From contig NZ_JNKC01000007.1 of assembly GCF_000701905.1 (NCBI RefSeq), positions 83,149 through 147,148 of the forward strand: DNA of 64,000 nucleotides, in the 5' to 3' direction. This document shows, one piece after another, positions 27,335 to 34,518 of the stretch (position 1 is the first letter of the stretch; each line of letters starts with the position of its first letter). This stretch comes from Proteiniclasticum ruminis DSM 24773. GTDB lineage: Bacteria > Bacillota > Clostridia > Clostridiales > Clostridiaceae. Made by a program: the position numbers and the translations under genes. The notes under the pieces are model-generated. The model saw nothing but the letters and a program-made list of their open reading frames with translations, was not told the DNA's origin and made no database searches.

Positions 27335-28093
27335 CTAATCCATATGGGATCCGCCATTGATGTCAATGTCTTCACCAGTAATATAGGATGCTTCCGAACT
27401 GGCGAGGAACGTAATCGTTGAAGCAATCTCCTTGGTTTCACCAGGTCTTCCTATAGGAATGCCTTCTATGACCTTCTGAGCCATCTCTTCTGGCATGGAC
27501 TTCCAGATATCTGTATTTACAAGGCCAGGAGCCACACAGTTCACTGTAATGCCATCCTTTGCCACTTCTCTTGCGAGATTTTTGGAGAATCCAAGAACTG
27601 CTGCTTTAGAAGCTGAGTAATGGGCTCCGCCGAAGACACCGCCACCTCTTTTTCCTGAGACGGAAGACAGATTGATGATTCTTCCCCATCCCTTTTCCTT
27701 CATTGGTTTCATCGCTGCCTGTGTCATGAGGAAAAGTCCAAACATATTCACATTGAAAATTCTTTTCATATCTTCCAGTGTCATATCTTCCACTGTTACT
27801 TTTTGGGAAATGCCTGCATTATTCACCAGAATATCCAAGCTTCCGAAAGTCTCCAGTGTTTTCTCCACCAACGCATTGACAGAAACTTCGTCTGTGACAT
27901 TGAGGATGGCGCCCATAGCATTTCCACCAGCAGATCTGATTTCTGCTACGACTTCATCAATACCTTCCTGGTTCATATCTGCAATGACAATGGAAGCTCC
28001 CTGCTTTGAAAGTGACATGGCGATTTCTCGGCCAATTCCTCTTTTTGATCCGCTGCCTGTAACAACAGCAACTTTACCTGTTAAATCAAACAT
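27335..28093 (-). CDS. SDR family NAD(P)-dependent dehydrogenase (FabG-like), last gene of the RpiR/TRAP cluster
   Basis: A 252-residue classical short-chain dehydrogenase. The cofactor motif is VVTGSGSKRGIGRE (11-24), then LNVTD, NNAGIS near residue 90, the catalytic Ser in NLSSVSG, and YSASK with Tyr at about 157 and Lys four residues later. The C-terminal GRPGETKEIASTITFLASSEASYITGEDIDINGG is typical of sugar-alcohol and 3-oxoacyl reductases. Its position after two transketolase genes and a TRAP transporter argues for oxidising or reducing a sugar or polyol rather than fatty acid synthesis; this is inference. AAAGGAGAAC precedes the ATG. Confidence 0.87.
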   Translation of the reverse strand: MFDLTGKVAVVTGSGSKRGIGREIAMSLSKQGASIVIADMNQEGIDEVVAEIRSAGGNAMGAILNVTDEVSVNALVEKTLETFGSLDILVNNAGISQKVTVEDMTLEDMKRIFNVNMFGLFLMTQAAMKPMKEKGWGRIINLSSVSGKRGGGVFGGAHYSASKAAVLGFSKNLAREVAKDGITVNCVAPGLVNTDIWKSMPEEMAQKVIEGIPIGRPGETKEIASTITFLASSEASYITGEDIDINGGSHMD

Positions 28094-28106
28094 CTTTTGT
28101 TCTCCT

Positions 28107-29042
28107 TTACTTCTTTAGAAGTTCTTTTGCTTTTTGGACAATATTTTCTACGGTAATACCATTCATTTCGAGAAGCACCTCGTAAGGTGCAGACTGGCCA
28201 AACTGATCCATGACACCGATTCTTCTGACTGTTGCTCCACCTTCTTCAGCCACAACCTCAGACACTGCGGATCCTAGGCCATTGATGATGTTGTGGTCTT
28301 CAACGGTAATGATCTTACCTGTTTTTACAGCTTCCAGAACCGCATCACGGTCTAAAGGCTTAATGGTGTGCATATCAAACAGTTTTGCAGAGATCCCCTC
28401 TTCCTGAAGCTGCTTCCAAGCAGAAAGCGCCAGATGAACTGTATCTCCATTGGCGATGATGGCCAAATCTTCACCATCCTTCAGCTTCTTGGCCTTTCCA
28501 ATCTCAAAGGTCTCATTTTCATCGTAAATTACTGGAACCGCATCTCTTGTAAATCTCAGATATACAGGACCATAAATCTTCGCAGCCTGTTCCACCAGTT
28601 TCTTGGTGGAGTAGAAATCTGCTCCCATGATCACAGTCATGTTGGGGAAAGTTCTGAGAACACCCATATCTTCTATAGCCTGATGGCTTGCACCGTCATT
28701 TGCCGGTGTCAGCCCCCCATGGGAGCAGGCGATCTTCACATTCAGATTCGGATAGCAGATGGTCTGACGGATCTGTTCTCCCATTCTTAATGAACCAAAT
28801 ACAGCGTATGTGGTGACAAAAGGGATTTTCCCGGCTGTTGCCAGTCCAGCTGCAAGTCCAGCAGCATTCTGCTCTGCTATACCAACATTCAGGTGCTGGT
28901 CTGGGAGTTCATTCATGAAAGCTGTGGTCTTGCAGGAGTTTCCGATATCCGCATCGATCACAACGATATTGTTATGTGCTTTTCCAAGCTTCAGTATTTC
29001 TTCACCAAAAGCTTCTCTTGTTGCTCTTTTCATCACTTCCAT
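28107..29042 (-). CDS. Transketolase, C-terminal subunit
   Basis: A 311-residue protein that corresponds to the pyrimidine-binding and C-terminal domains of transketolase. It shows EAFGEEILKLGKAHNNIVVIDADIG, LNVGIAEQNAAGLAAGLATAGKIPFVTTYAVFGSLR with the Glu that activates thiamine diphosphate, SHGGLTPANDGASHQAIED, and the terminal domain with VEDHNIINGLGSAVSEVV. It is inactive alone and pairs with the product of the adjacent gene. The frame is open further upstream, but the ATG at 29042 has GGAGG nine bases before it. It starts one base after the stop of the N-terminal subunit gene. Confidence 0.92.
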   Translation of the reverse strand: MEVMKRATREAFGEEILKLGKAHNNIVVIDADIGNSCKTTAFMNELPDQHLNVGIAEQNAAGLAAGLATAGKIPFVTTYAVFGSLRMGEQIRQTICYPNLNVKIACSHGGLTPANDGASHQAIEDMGVLRTFPNMTVIMGADFYSTKKLVEQAAKIYGPVYLRFTRDAVPVIYDENETFEIGKAKKLKDGEDLAIIANGDTVHLALSAWKQLQEEGISAKLFDMHTIKPLDRDAVLEAVKTGKIITVEDHNIINGLGSAVSEVVAEEGGATVRRIGVMDQFGQSAPYEVLLEMNGITVENIVQKAKELLKK

Positions 29043-29043
29043 C

Positions 29044-29874
29044 TTAAAATCCTCCCTCAACTTCCTGAATCGCCTGTTCATACTGCTCTTTATTCGGCGC
29101 TTTTCCATGCCATCCCACAACATCTTCCATGAAGGAGACACCCTTGCCTTTTACAGTATCAAGAACAATACACTTCGGTTTGCCATTCTTATTTTCACGG
29201 ATGCTGTCAAACATGTCCACCAGCGCTTCCATATTATGTCCATCGATTCTCTGGGTCTCAAAGCCAAAGGACTCAAATTTTTTCTCCAGATCCTGAGTCG
29301 GCATGATGTCTTCACAGACACCGTCACACTGAAGTCTGTTGTCGTCCACAAATACCACCAGATTATCCAGCTGATACTTTACTGCGGTTTGTGCTGCTTC
29401 CCATATTTGACCTTCCTGGCATTCTCCGTCTCCCAAGAGGACGTAAGTCCTATACCCTTTTTTATCCATTTTTCCTGCCAGCGCCATACCCACACCTGCG
29501 GAAAGTCCTTGTCCTAAGGATCCTGTAGAGATGTCTATTCCAGGAGTTCTCTTCATATCCGGATGCCCCTGGAGAATGGATCCCTCCTTTCTCAGCGTAT
29601 AAATCTCTTCATAGGGGAAGAATCCCTTATGAGCCAGAGCACTGTACTGAATTGGGCATACATGACCCTTGGACAGGATAAAACGGTCTCTATCTGCCCA
29701 CTTTGGATTCTTTGGATCTACCTGCATTTCTCTGAAATAGAGTGCAGCCATGAGATCCGCAGCAGAGAGGGATCCACCCGGATGTCCGGATTGTGCTGTA
29801 TATATCATTTCCAAAGATGTTTTTCTCAGTGATTTCGCAATATTCTTCAGTTCTTCTACAGATGGCTTCATCAT
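29044..29874 (-). CDS. Transketolase, N-terminal (thiamine diphosphate-binding) subunit
   Basis: A 276-residue protein equal to the N-terminal third of a full transketolase. Key parts are QSGHPGGSLSAADLMAALYF, ILSKGHVCPIQYSALAHKGFF, TGSLGQGLSAGVGMALAGK and the thiamine diphosphate/Mg motif GDGECQEGQIWEAAQTAVKYQLDNLVVFVDDNRLQ. Two-gene transketolases are common in Clostridia and archaea, and the copy in a sugar cluster is often a dedicated one. Together with its partner it moves two-carbon ketol units between sugar phosphates. AAGGAGGAATAATA precedes the ATG. No kinase gene is present in the cluster, which leaves the entry step unexplained. Confidence 0.92.
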   Translation of the reverse strand: MMKPSVEELKNIAKSLRKTSLEMIYTAQSGHPGGSLSAADLMAALYFREMQVDPKNPKWADRDRFILSKGHVCPIQYSALAHKGFFPYEEIYTLRKEGSILQGHPDMKRTPGIDISTGSLGQGLSAGVGMALAGKMDKKGYRTYVLLGDGECQEGQIWEAAQTAVKYQLDNLVVFVDDNRLQCDGVCEDIMPTQDLEKKFESFGFETQRIDGHNMEALVDMFDSIRENKNGKPKCIVLDTVKGKGVSFMEDVVGWHGKAPNKEQYEQAIQEVEGGF

Positions 29875-29917
29875 TATTATTCCTCCTTAGGAATTTTCAT
29901 TTGTTCGTTTCAGTAAT

Positions 29918-31192
29918 CTACATGAGGTTCGTCAGAAATAAGGATACTTGTGGTACATAAGTAACAAGAATAAGTATGAGGAGCGACATAAGGATCAACG
30001 GAATCGCCGCTTTCGATATCTTCGCTAAGTTCACTTTTCCGATACCGCAGGCCACATAAAGGTTCACCCCAACAGGAGGCGTCACAAGTCCAATAGCCAG
30101 GTTCACGATCATCACCACACCCAGATGAATCAGATTCACGCCCAGCGCGTTTGCCACAGGCAGAAACAGTGGTGTGAAGATATAGAGTGCAGAAGTGGAA
30201 TCCAGAAATGCGCCTGCAATGAGAAGGATGATGTTCACGATGATGAAGAAAATTACTGTACTTCCTCCTGTGAAACTAATGAACATAGTGCTGATGGCGT
30301 TTCCTATTCCAGATACAGTAATCACCCAGGCAAAGAGACTTGCGGTTGCGGTGATCAGCATAACTACAGAGGTTTGTGAAGCAGAATCTACAAGAAGTCC
30401 ATACACATCCTTCAGATTGATGCTCTTATAGATGAAGATGCCCACGACAAGTCCATAGACTGCTGAAACTGCAGCAGCTTCAGTTGGTGTGAAGATTCCG
30501 CCATAGATTCCACCTAAGATGATGACTGGCATGAGCAGACCCCAAAAAGCGTCTTTAAAAGCGAGCCATCTGTCTCTTCCTGATGTTTTTGGCAGCGTCT
30601 TCAGCTGAAGTTTTCTGCCTACTAGAAGAGCTACAATCGCCAGGCCCAGTCCCATCAGTATTCCTGGAATAACACCTGCGATAAAAAGAGTACCAATGGA
30701 TGCTCCAGCAATGGATCCGTACACCACAAAGGTGATGGACGGTGGAATGATTACACCGATGGCACCTGCTGAAGCCATAAGAGCTGAGGAGAATTCTGTG
30801 GAGTATCCGGTCTTCGCCATGGCCGGAATGAGGATCATGCCAAGGGCTGCAACGGTTGCAGGACCCGATCCTGATATGGCTGCAAAGAAGCACGCTACGA
30901 TGACCACCACCATGGCCATACCACCCTTTAGATGTCCAACAAATGCTTCTGCAAGGTCTATGAGTCTCTTGGAGATTCCGGCTTTTTCCATGATATTTCC
31001 ACCTAGAATAAAGAATGGAATCGCCAGAAGCACAAACTTACTAGATGCCGCATACACGTTCATGGGTACTACAATAAAATCTATATTCTCAACGATGAGT
31101 GCAGCTAGAGAGGATAATCCTAAGGTTATGGCAATCGGCACATTCATGAGGAGAAGTACAACAAAGGTTGCAAATAATACTACTGTTGTCAT
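29918..31192 (-). CDS. TRAP transporter large permease, DctM type
   Basis: A 424-residue membrane protein with about twelve helices, typical of DctM. Marker stretches are NVPIAITLGLSSL at the start, AIPFFILGGNIMEKAGIS, SGSGPATVAALGMILIPAM, FGVV-like IIPPSITFVVYGSIAG and the C-terminal GLVTPPVGVNLYVACGIG. TRAP carriers use the sodium or proton gradient and do not phosphorylate their substrate. It is in one operon with the small permease (three bases away) and the binding protein. Confidence 0.94.
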   Translation of the reverse strand: MTTVVLFATFVVLLLMNVPIAITLGLSSLAALIVENIDFIVVPMNVYAASSKFVLLAIPFFILGGNIMEKAGISKRLIDLAEAFVGHLKGGMAMVVVIVACFFAAISGSGPATVAALGMILIPAMAKTGYSTEFSSALMASAGAIGVIIPPSITFVVYGSIAGASIGTLFIAGVIPGILMGLGLAIVALLVGRKLQLKTLPKTSGRDRWLAFKDAFWGLLMPVIILGGIYGGIFTPTEAAAVSAVYGLVVGIFIYKSINLKDVYGLLVDSASQTSVVMLITATASLFAWVITVSGIGNAISTMFISFTGGSTVIFFIIVNIILLIAGAFLDSTSALYIFTPLFLPVANALGVNLIHLGVVMIVNLAIGLVTPPVGVNLYVACGIGKVNLAKISKAAIPLILMSLLILILVTYVPQVSLFLTNLM

Positions 31193-31195
31193 TTT

Positions 31196-31660
31196 CTATA
31201 CTTCCTCCTTTACCGCTTCAATGGTTTTTTGGATAAATCTCAGAAGAAGAAGAATTCCTCCGAATGGTACAAATGCACCAAAGATCCACTCGGGCAGCTG
31301 CATTCCGGCAGTGAGCTGTTCCAGGCGATACTCGTTATATGCCATAATGACACCAAAATATACAAGAATACCCGTGAAAAGAACGCCCAGCAGGTTCGCA
31401 ACAATGTTCAAGCTCTTCTGCCATTTTGCTGATAGATTATCCGTCACAAGGTTCAGTCCAAGGTGCGCATTGCGCTTTGCGGCAAGAGATGCACCCGCTA
31501 GAGTCAGGAGAACAAAGAGGTTTGTTGTAATCTCATCTGTAAAGGACAGAGATGCTTTGAAGACAAATCTGGAGATTACATTGACAAACGCAAGGATGGT
31601 CATCGCCAGGAGACACCCCGCTGATAGAATTTCTTCAAAATGATCTAGTATCTTTTTCAT
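31196..31660 (-). CDS. TRAP transporter small permease, DctQ type
   Basis: A 154-residue protein with four membrane helices, as expected for DctQ. Typical features are the early AFVNVISRFVFKASLSFTDEITTNLFVLLTLAGASLAAKRNAHLGLNLV stretch, where the ARxxxH-like segment joins helices 2 and 3, and the C-terminal FVPFGGILLLLRFI. AGGAGGGAGAACCAG precedes the ATG. It lies between the binding protein and DctM genes. Confidence 0.92.
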   Translation of the reverse strand: MKKILDHFEEILSAGCLLAMTILAFVNVISRFVFKASLSFTDEITTNLFVLLTLAGASLAAKRNAHLGLNLVTDNLSAKWQKSLNIVANLLGVLFTGILVYFGVIMAYNEYRLEQLTAGMQLPEWIFGAFVPFGGILLLLRFIQKTIEAVKEEV

Positions 31661-31673
31661 CTGGTTCTCCCTC

Positions 31674-32705
31674 CTATTCCATCAGGCCAAAAGCTGCTGC
31701 TGCTTCTTCGCCGTATTTATCAACAAAATACTTCTGAAGATCTGAAATCTTCTCTTTGAAGGGCACAAGTTCTTCGCTGGATAGCTCAGTCACTTCCATA
31801 CCAAAGGATCTGAACTTTTCAATCAGTTCCCGTTCCTCTTTCTCCACCATATCTCTTCCCCATTCGCAGGCTTCCAGGGCTTTTTCATGAAGAAGTTTCT
31901 GCGTCTCTTCAGGCAGCTCATTGAATTTCTTTGTGTTCATCACAAAAAGATAATTTTCATAGGTATAATTCCAAACAGTCATATACTTCTGTATCTCATA
32001 CATATTCGCTGAATTGGTCACACTGAATCCATTTTCCTGACCGTCGATGGTTCCCTGCTGAAGGGCTGTGAACACTTCGCTCCAGCTCATGGCCACTGGA
32101 TCTGCACCGAAGGCTCTCCAGAAATTCATATACACTTCTCCACCAGGAACTCTGACCTTCAGCTTTGCCACGTCATCCGGTGTTTTAACCGGTCTTTTGC
32201 TGTTAGTGATCTGTCTGAATCCATTATGTACAGATCCCATATAAGTAAGCCCTTTATCTTCCAGAAGCTTTCCATAATACTCTCCGCCTGAAGCGTCAAT
32301 CACTTGTCTTGCCTGTGAGTAGTCATCGAATATCCATGGAATTGTACCTACGAGCAGCTTCTGATCAAGAACTGCCATGGCACTGGAAGCGTATGCGGCT
32401 ATTTCAGTAGCGCCCTGGGCAACCATTTCCACGCCTTTCGTTCCATTACCTCCCGCAAGCTGGTCATTGGTAAATACTTTGATTTCAATATTTCCGCCTG
32501 ATGCTTCTTTGACAAGTTCAGAAAACTTTATTGCTGTTTTTGTATCGGTGGCAATATCTGTTCCATTGACTGTCATTCTTAATGTCATTTTAGGATATAG
32601 CTTCTCATCTCCAGTCCCGTTATTATCAGATGCGCCAACGCATCCGCTGAACAGTGGTAACGAAACGAGAAGCATCAGCGCGAGTGCGCTTATCTTCTTT
32701 TTCAT
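31674..32705 (-). CDS. TRAP transporter substrate-binding lipoprotein, DctP type
   Basis: A 343-residue extracellular binding protein. The signal peptide MKKKISALALMLLVSLPLFSGC ends in a lipobox Cys at about 22. The mature domain shows TAIKFSELVKEASGGNIEIKVFTNDQL, the conserved Arg in AKLKVRVPGGEVYMNFWRAFGADPVAMSWSEVFTALQQGTIDGQENG, and NYLFVMNTKKFNELP. The Arg and the E/N pocket residues usually bind a carboxylate, so the imported compound is probably a sugar acid or another carboxylated polyol (inference). The start at 32705 is chosen because the upstream in-frame ATG lacks a suitable ribosome site, whereas AGGGGG lies ahead of this one. Confidence 0.93.
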   Translation of the reverse strand: MKKKISALALMLLVSLPLFSGCVGASDNNGTGDEKLYPKMTLRMTVNGTDIATDTKTAIKFSELVKEASGGNIEIKVFTNDQLAGGNGTKGVEMVAQGATEIAAYASSAMAVLDQKLLVGTIPWIFDDYSQARQVIDASGGEYYGKLLEDKGLTYMGSVHNGFRQITNSKRPVKTPDDVAKLKVRVPGGEVYMNFWRAFGADPVAMSWSEVFTALQQGTIDGQENGFSVTNSANMYEIQKYMTVWNYTYENYLFVMNTKKFNELPEETQKLLHEKALEACEWGRDMVEKEERELIEKFRSFGMEVTELSSEELVPFKEKISDLQKYFVDKYGEEAAAAFGLME

Positions 32706-32726
32706 ATCATGTATCCCCCTAAACAT

Positions 32727-33593
32727 TTATACTCTTTTCAGGCTATATGCCTCTTTTGATTTTTCATTGTTCTTCGAGTAATTCTCAAAGTCCTTTGCTA
32801 GAATCCCCAGCTGCAGTACACCAATAACACACAGCTCACTGATTCTTGCAGCAGGCACGTCACTTAGAGATAGTGTTTCCCTAGATGTTGAGAAAAGAAG
32901 AATGTCCGCTTCATCAGACATGGGTGTCTTCTGATAGCCTGTGATGCATATGATTTTTGCTCCATTTCTTCTTGCCTGCCGCATTGAATCCAGCGTATTT
33001 TTCGTTCGTCCACTATGGATGATGGCGATGACCACATCCTCTTCTGTTAAATGTGTAGCTGCCATAACCTGCAAGAATGCATCGGTTTCCACAACACAAG
33101 GCAAACCCAGCTGCAGCAGCAGATTATAAGTACTGAAACAGATGGATCCCGATCCACCTTCGCCGATGATTAAGATCCGTCTGGCAGATGTTATGGCATC
33201 GATGGCTTTTTCCATCTCCTGATTGTCTATCATCTGCATGGTGTCATCGATGATCATCTGATTGATCTTTGCGAACTTCTGTTTTATTTTTGCAATATCA
33301 TCTTCTTCATCGATGGCTTGTTCTATTCCATAGGAAGAGAGAATCTGATTCTCCATATAATATTTGAGTTCGTTATATCCTCTAAAGCCTATGGCCTTAC
33401 TGAAACGGATGATAGAAGCGGGACTTGTTTCACATCTTTCAGATAGCTCCACTGTTGTTAGTCCTGCAATCTCATCCTGATGACTCAGAATATAATCCGC
33501 AATTCTTTTTTCTACTGCACTATAGGAATTATAGTATGCAATAATGCGATCAATGGTTTCAGTGTTGTTTCCCCGGGTATCAAACTTATTCAT
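32727..33593 (-). CDS. RpiR/MurR family transcriptional regulator
   Basis: A 288-residue regulator. The N-terminal helix-turn-helix domain has the RpiR pattern (SYSAVEKRIADYILSHQDEIAGLTTVELSERCETSPASIIRFSKAIGFRGYNELK), and residues about 120-260 form a SIS sugar-phosphate-binding domain (RRILIIGEGGSGSICFSTYNLLLQLGL; VVIAIIHSGRTKNTLDSMRQARRNGAKIICITG). It probably senses a phosphosugar and controls the TRAP/transketolase/SDR genes behind it. The frame extends upstream to 33671, but GAGGAGAAGCCG marks the ATG at 33593. Two palindromes in its leader are operator candidates. Confidence 0.93.
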   Translation of the reverse strand: MNKFDTRGNNTETIDRIIAYYNSYSAVEKRIADYILSHQDEIAGLTTVELSERCETSPASIIRFSKAIGFRGYNELKYYMENQILSSYGIEQAIDEEDDIAKIKQKFAKINQMIIDDTMQMIDNQEMEKAIDAITSARRILIIGEGGSGSICFSTYNLLLQLGLPCVVETDAFLQVMAATHLTEEDVVIAIIHSGRTKNTLDSMRQARRNGAKIICITGYQKTPMSDEADILLFSTSRETLSLSDVPAARISELCVIGVLQLGILAKDFENYSKNNEKSKEAYSLKRV

Positions 33594-33605
33594 CGGCTTC
33601 TCCTC

Positions 33606-33637
33606 AAAGTATACTTTGTAATTTATTTCATGAAATA
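33606..33637. promoter_or_regulatory. Two palindromes in the rpiR leader, operator candidates
   Basis: CAAAGTATACTTTG (33606-33619) and TATTTCATGAAATA (33624-33637) are perfect palindromes a few bases apart, between the promoter and the ribosome site of the RpiR-type gene. RpiR-family regulators bind inverted repeats of the GAAA/TTTC type, so the second is the better candidate for autoregulation. Confidence 0.5.
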
Positions 33638-33670
33638 TCGCGCTTACAGGAAATGTTTTTCCTAGCCACA

Positions 33671-33698
33671 ATTTATATCGTTTTCATAACTCTGTCAA
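33671..33698 (-). promoter_or_regulatory. Promoter of the RpiR/TRAP/transketolase operon
   Basis: On the minus strand TTGACA (33698-33693) is followed about 15-17 bases later by TATAAAT (33677-33671). It lies some 80 bases before the rpiR start. Confidence 0.65.
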
Positions 33699-33902
33699 TT
33701 TTTGTTATTTATTTAACAATTCATAAATCGGAGTAACATCAGATATTCTGAATTCATTTACACTTTTGTTTCCTATTCATTTTATGGATTTATCATTAAA
33801 CAGCACTGCTATTTCGAAAGTTGAATTATTAGACATTATGGTTGCGATTTTTATATACTTCTTGAAAACCATTACCTCTCTATTTCATTGTCATTTCTTG
33901 AC

Positions 33903-34024
33903 ATGAAACGTTTCACGCATTTTCTTATAAAATAAAAATAGAAATAGAAATACAGCAAAAAATTGAGCACCTATCGTCCCAGATCCTCATGATTGGGTCA
34001 ACCTGACGATGAAACGTTTCATGA
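33903..34024. repeat. Two copies of the palindrome TGAAACGTTTCA about 107 bases apart
   Basis: TGAAACGTTTCA occurs at about 33905-33916 and again near 34012-34023 (with extended symmetry, ATGAAACGTTTCAT). The central CG palindrome is typical of LacI-family operators and also fits a GAAA/TTTC-type RpiR site. The pair flanks no gene and lies in the 500-base gene-free stretch upstream of rpiR, otherwise empty of recognisable elements. The spacing would allow a repression loop. Confidence 0.6.
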
Positions 34025-34195
34025 TTCAGGTCCGATCTCTTTCCGGAACGAATGATGCTTGTGGCAAAAATATCGAAAAATCCCCTTCTCACTAATAAGG
34101 ATTGATAATAATTTATCAATCCTTATTTCAGTTTATTTCATTATCAGTGACATGTATTTCTCTTTATTCAAGCCATCCGCTTTATTTTACCCACA

Positions 34196-34253
34196 AAAAA
34201 CTGCGTCTGTATTTCAGCTTCGTTTCACTGAAGCAATCAGACGCAGTTTTTAA
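34196..34253 (-). terminator. Terminator of the C/A/T operon
   Basis: AAAAACTGCGTCTG pairs perfectly with CAGACGCAGTTTTT. The long loop contains a further small stem (TTTCAGCTTCG/CACTGAAG region). It lies nine bases behind the carrier protein gene. Confidence 0.88.
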
Positions 34254-34262
34254 GATACTATT

Positions 34263-34499
34263 TCATTTTAGGTAAAGTAGAAACTTTTTGATCTTGGAGA
34301 CACTTCTCAGATCCTCCATACAATAATCTTTTCGATCGATTCTCCTTCCAAGCCGAACCTCAAGATACATAATCAGATTCACCATGGATAGGGAATCTAA
34401 AAGACCGTTATCCAGTAGATCCATGTCCTCTTCCAGCTCCATTATATCCAACCCAAAAATCTCAAGCAGTGCATCAGTTGCGATTTCATTTCGTTCCAC
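34263..34499 (-). CDS. Free-standing acyl/peptidyl carrier protein
   Basis: A 78-residue acidic carrier protein. The phosphopantetheine attachment site is DNGLLDSLSMVNLIMYLE, with Ser as the modified residue; this is the DltC-like variant of the D-S-L motif, and the length equals that of DltC. A helix-loop-helix pattern fits the four-helix carrier fold. The start is GTG at 34499, six bases after GGGGGG; the in-frame upstream region overlaps the adenylation gene and is not needed. It is the last gene of the operon and the presumed swing arm between the adenylation and condensation proteins. No phosphopantetheinyl transferase is in the window. Confidence 0.88.
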   Translation of the reverse strand: MERNEIATDALLEIFGLDIMELEEDMDLLDNGLLDSLSMVNLIMYLEVRLGRRIDRKDYCMEDLRSVSKIKKFLLYLK

Positions 34500-34518
34500 G
34501 TTCTTCCCCCCTCGTTGT

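Noticed and set aside
30696..31643. Plus-strand open frame of 315 codons opposite the TRAP permease genes
   Set aside because: A shadow of dctM and dctQ in another frame; low-complexity, Ala/Arg/Ser-rich composition and no ribosome site.
34059..34253. Short plus- and minus-strand open frames in the gap between rpiR and the carrier protein gene
   Set aside because: No ribosome sites, no protein-like sequence, and one overlaps the terminator of the C/A/T operon.
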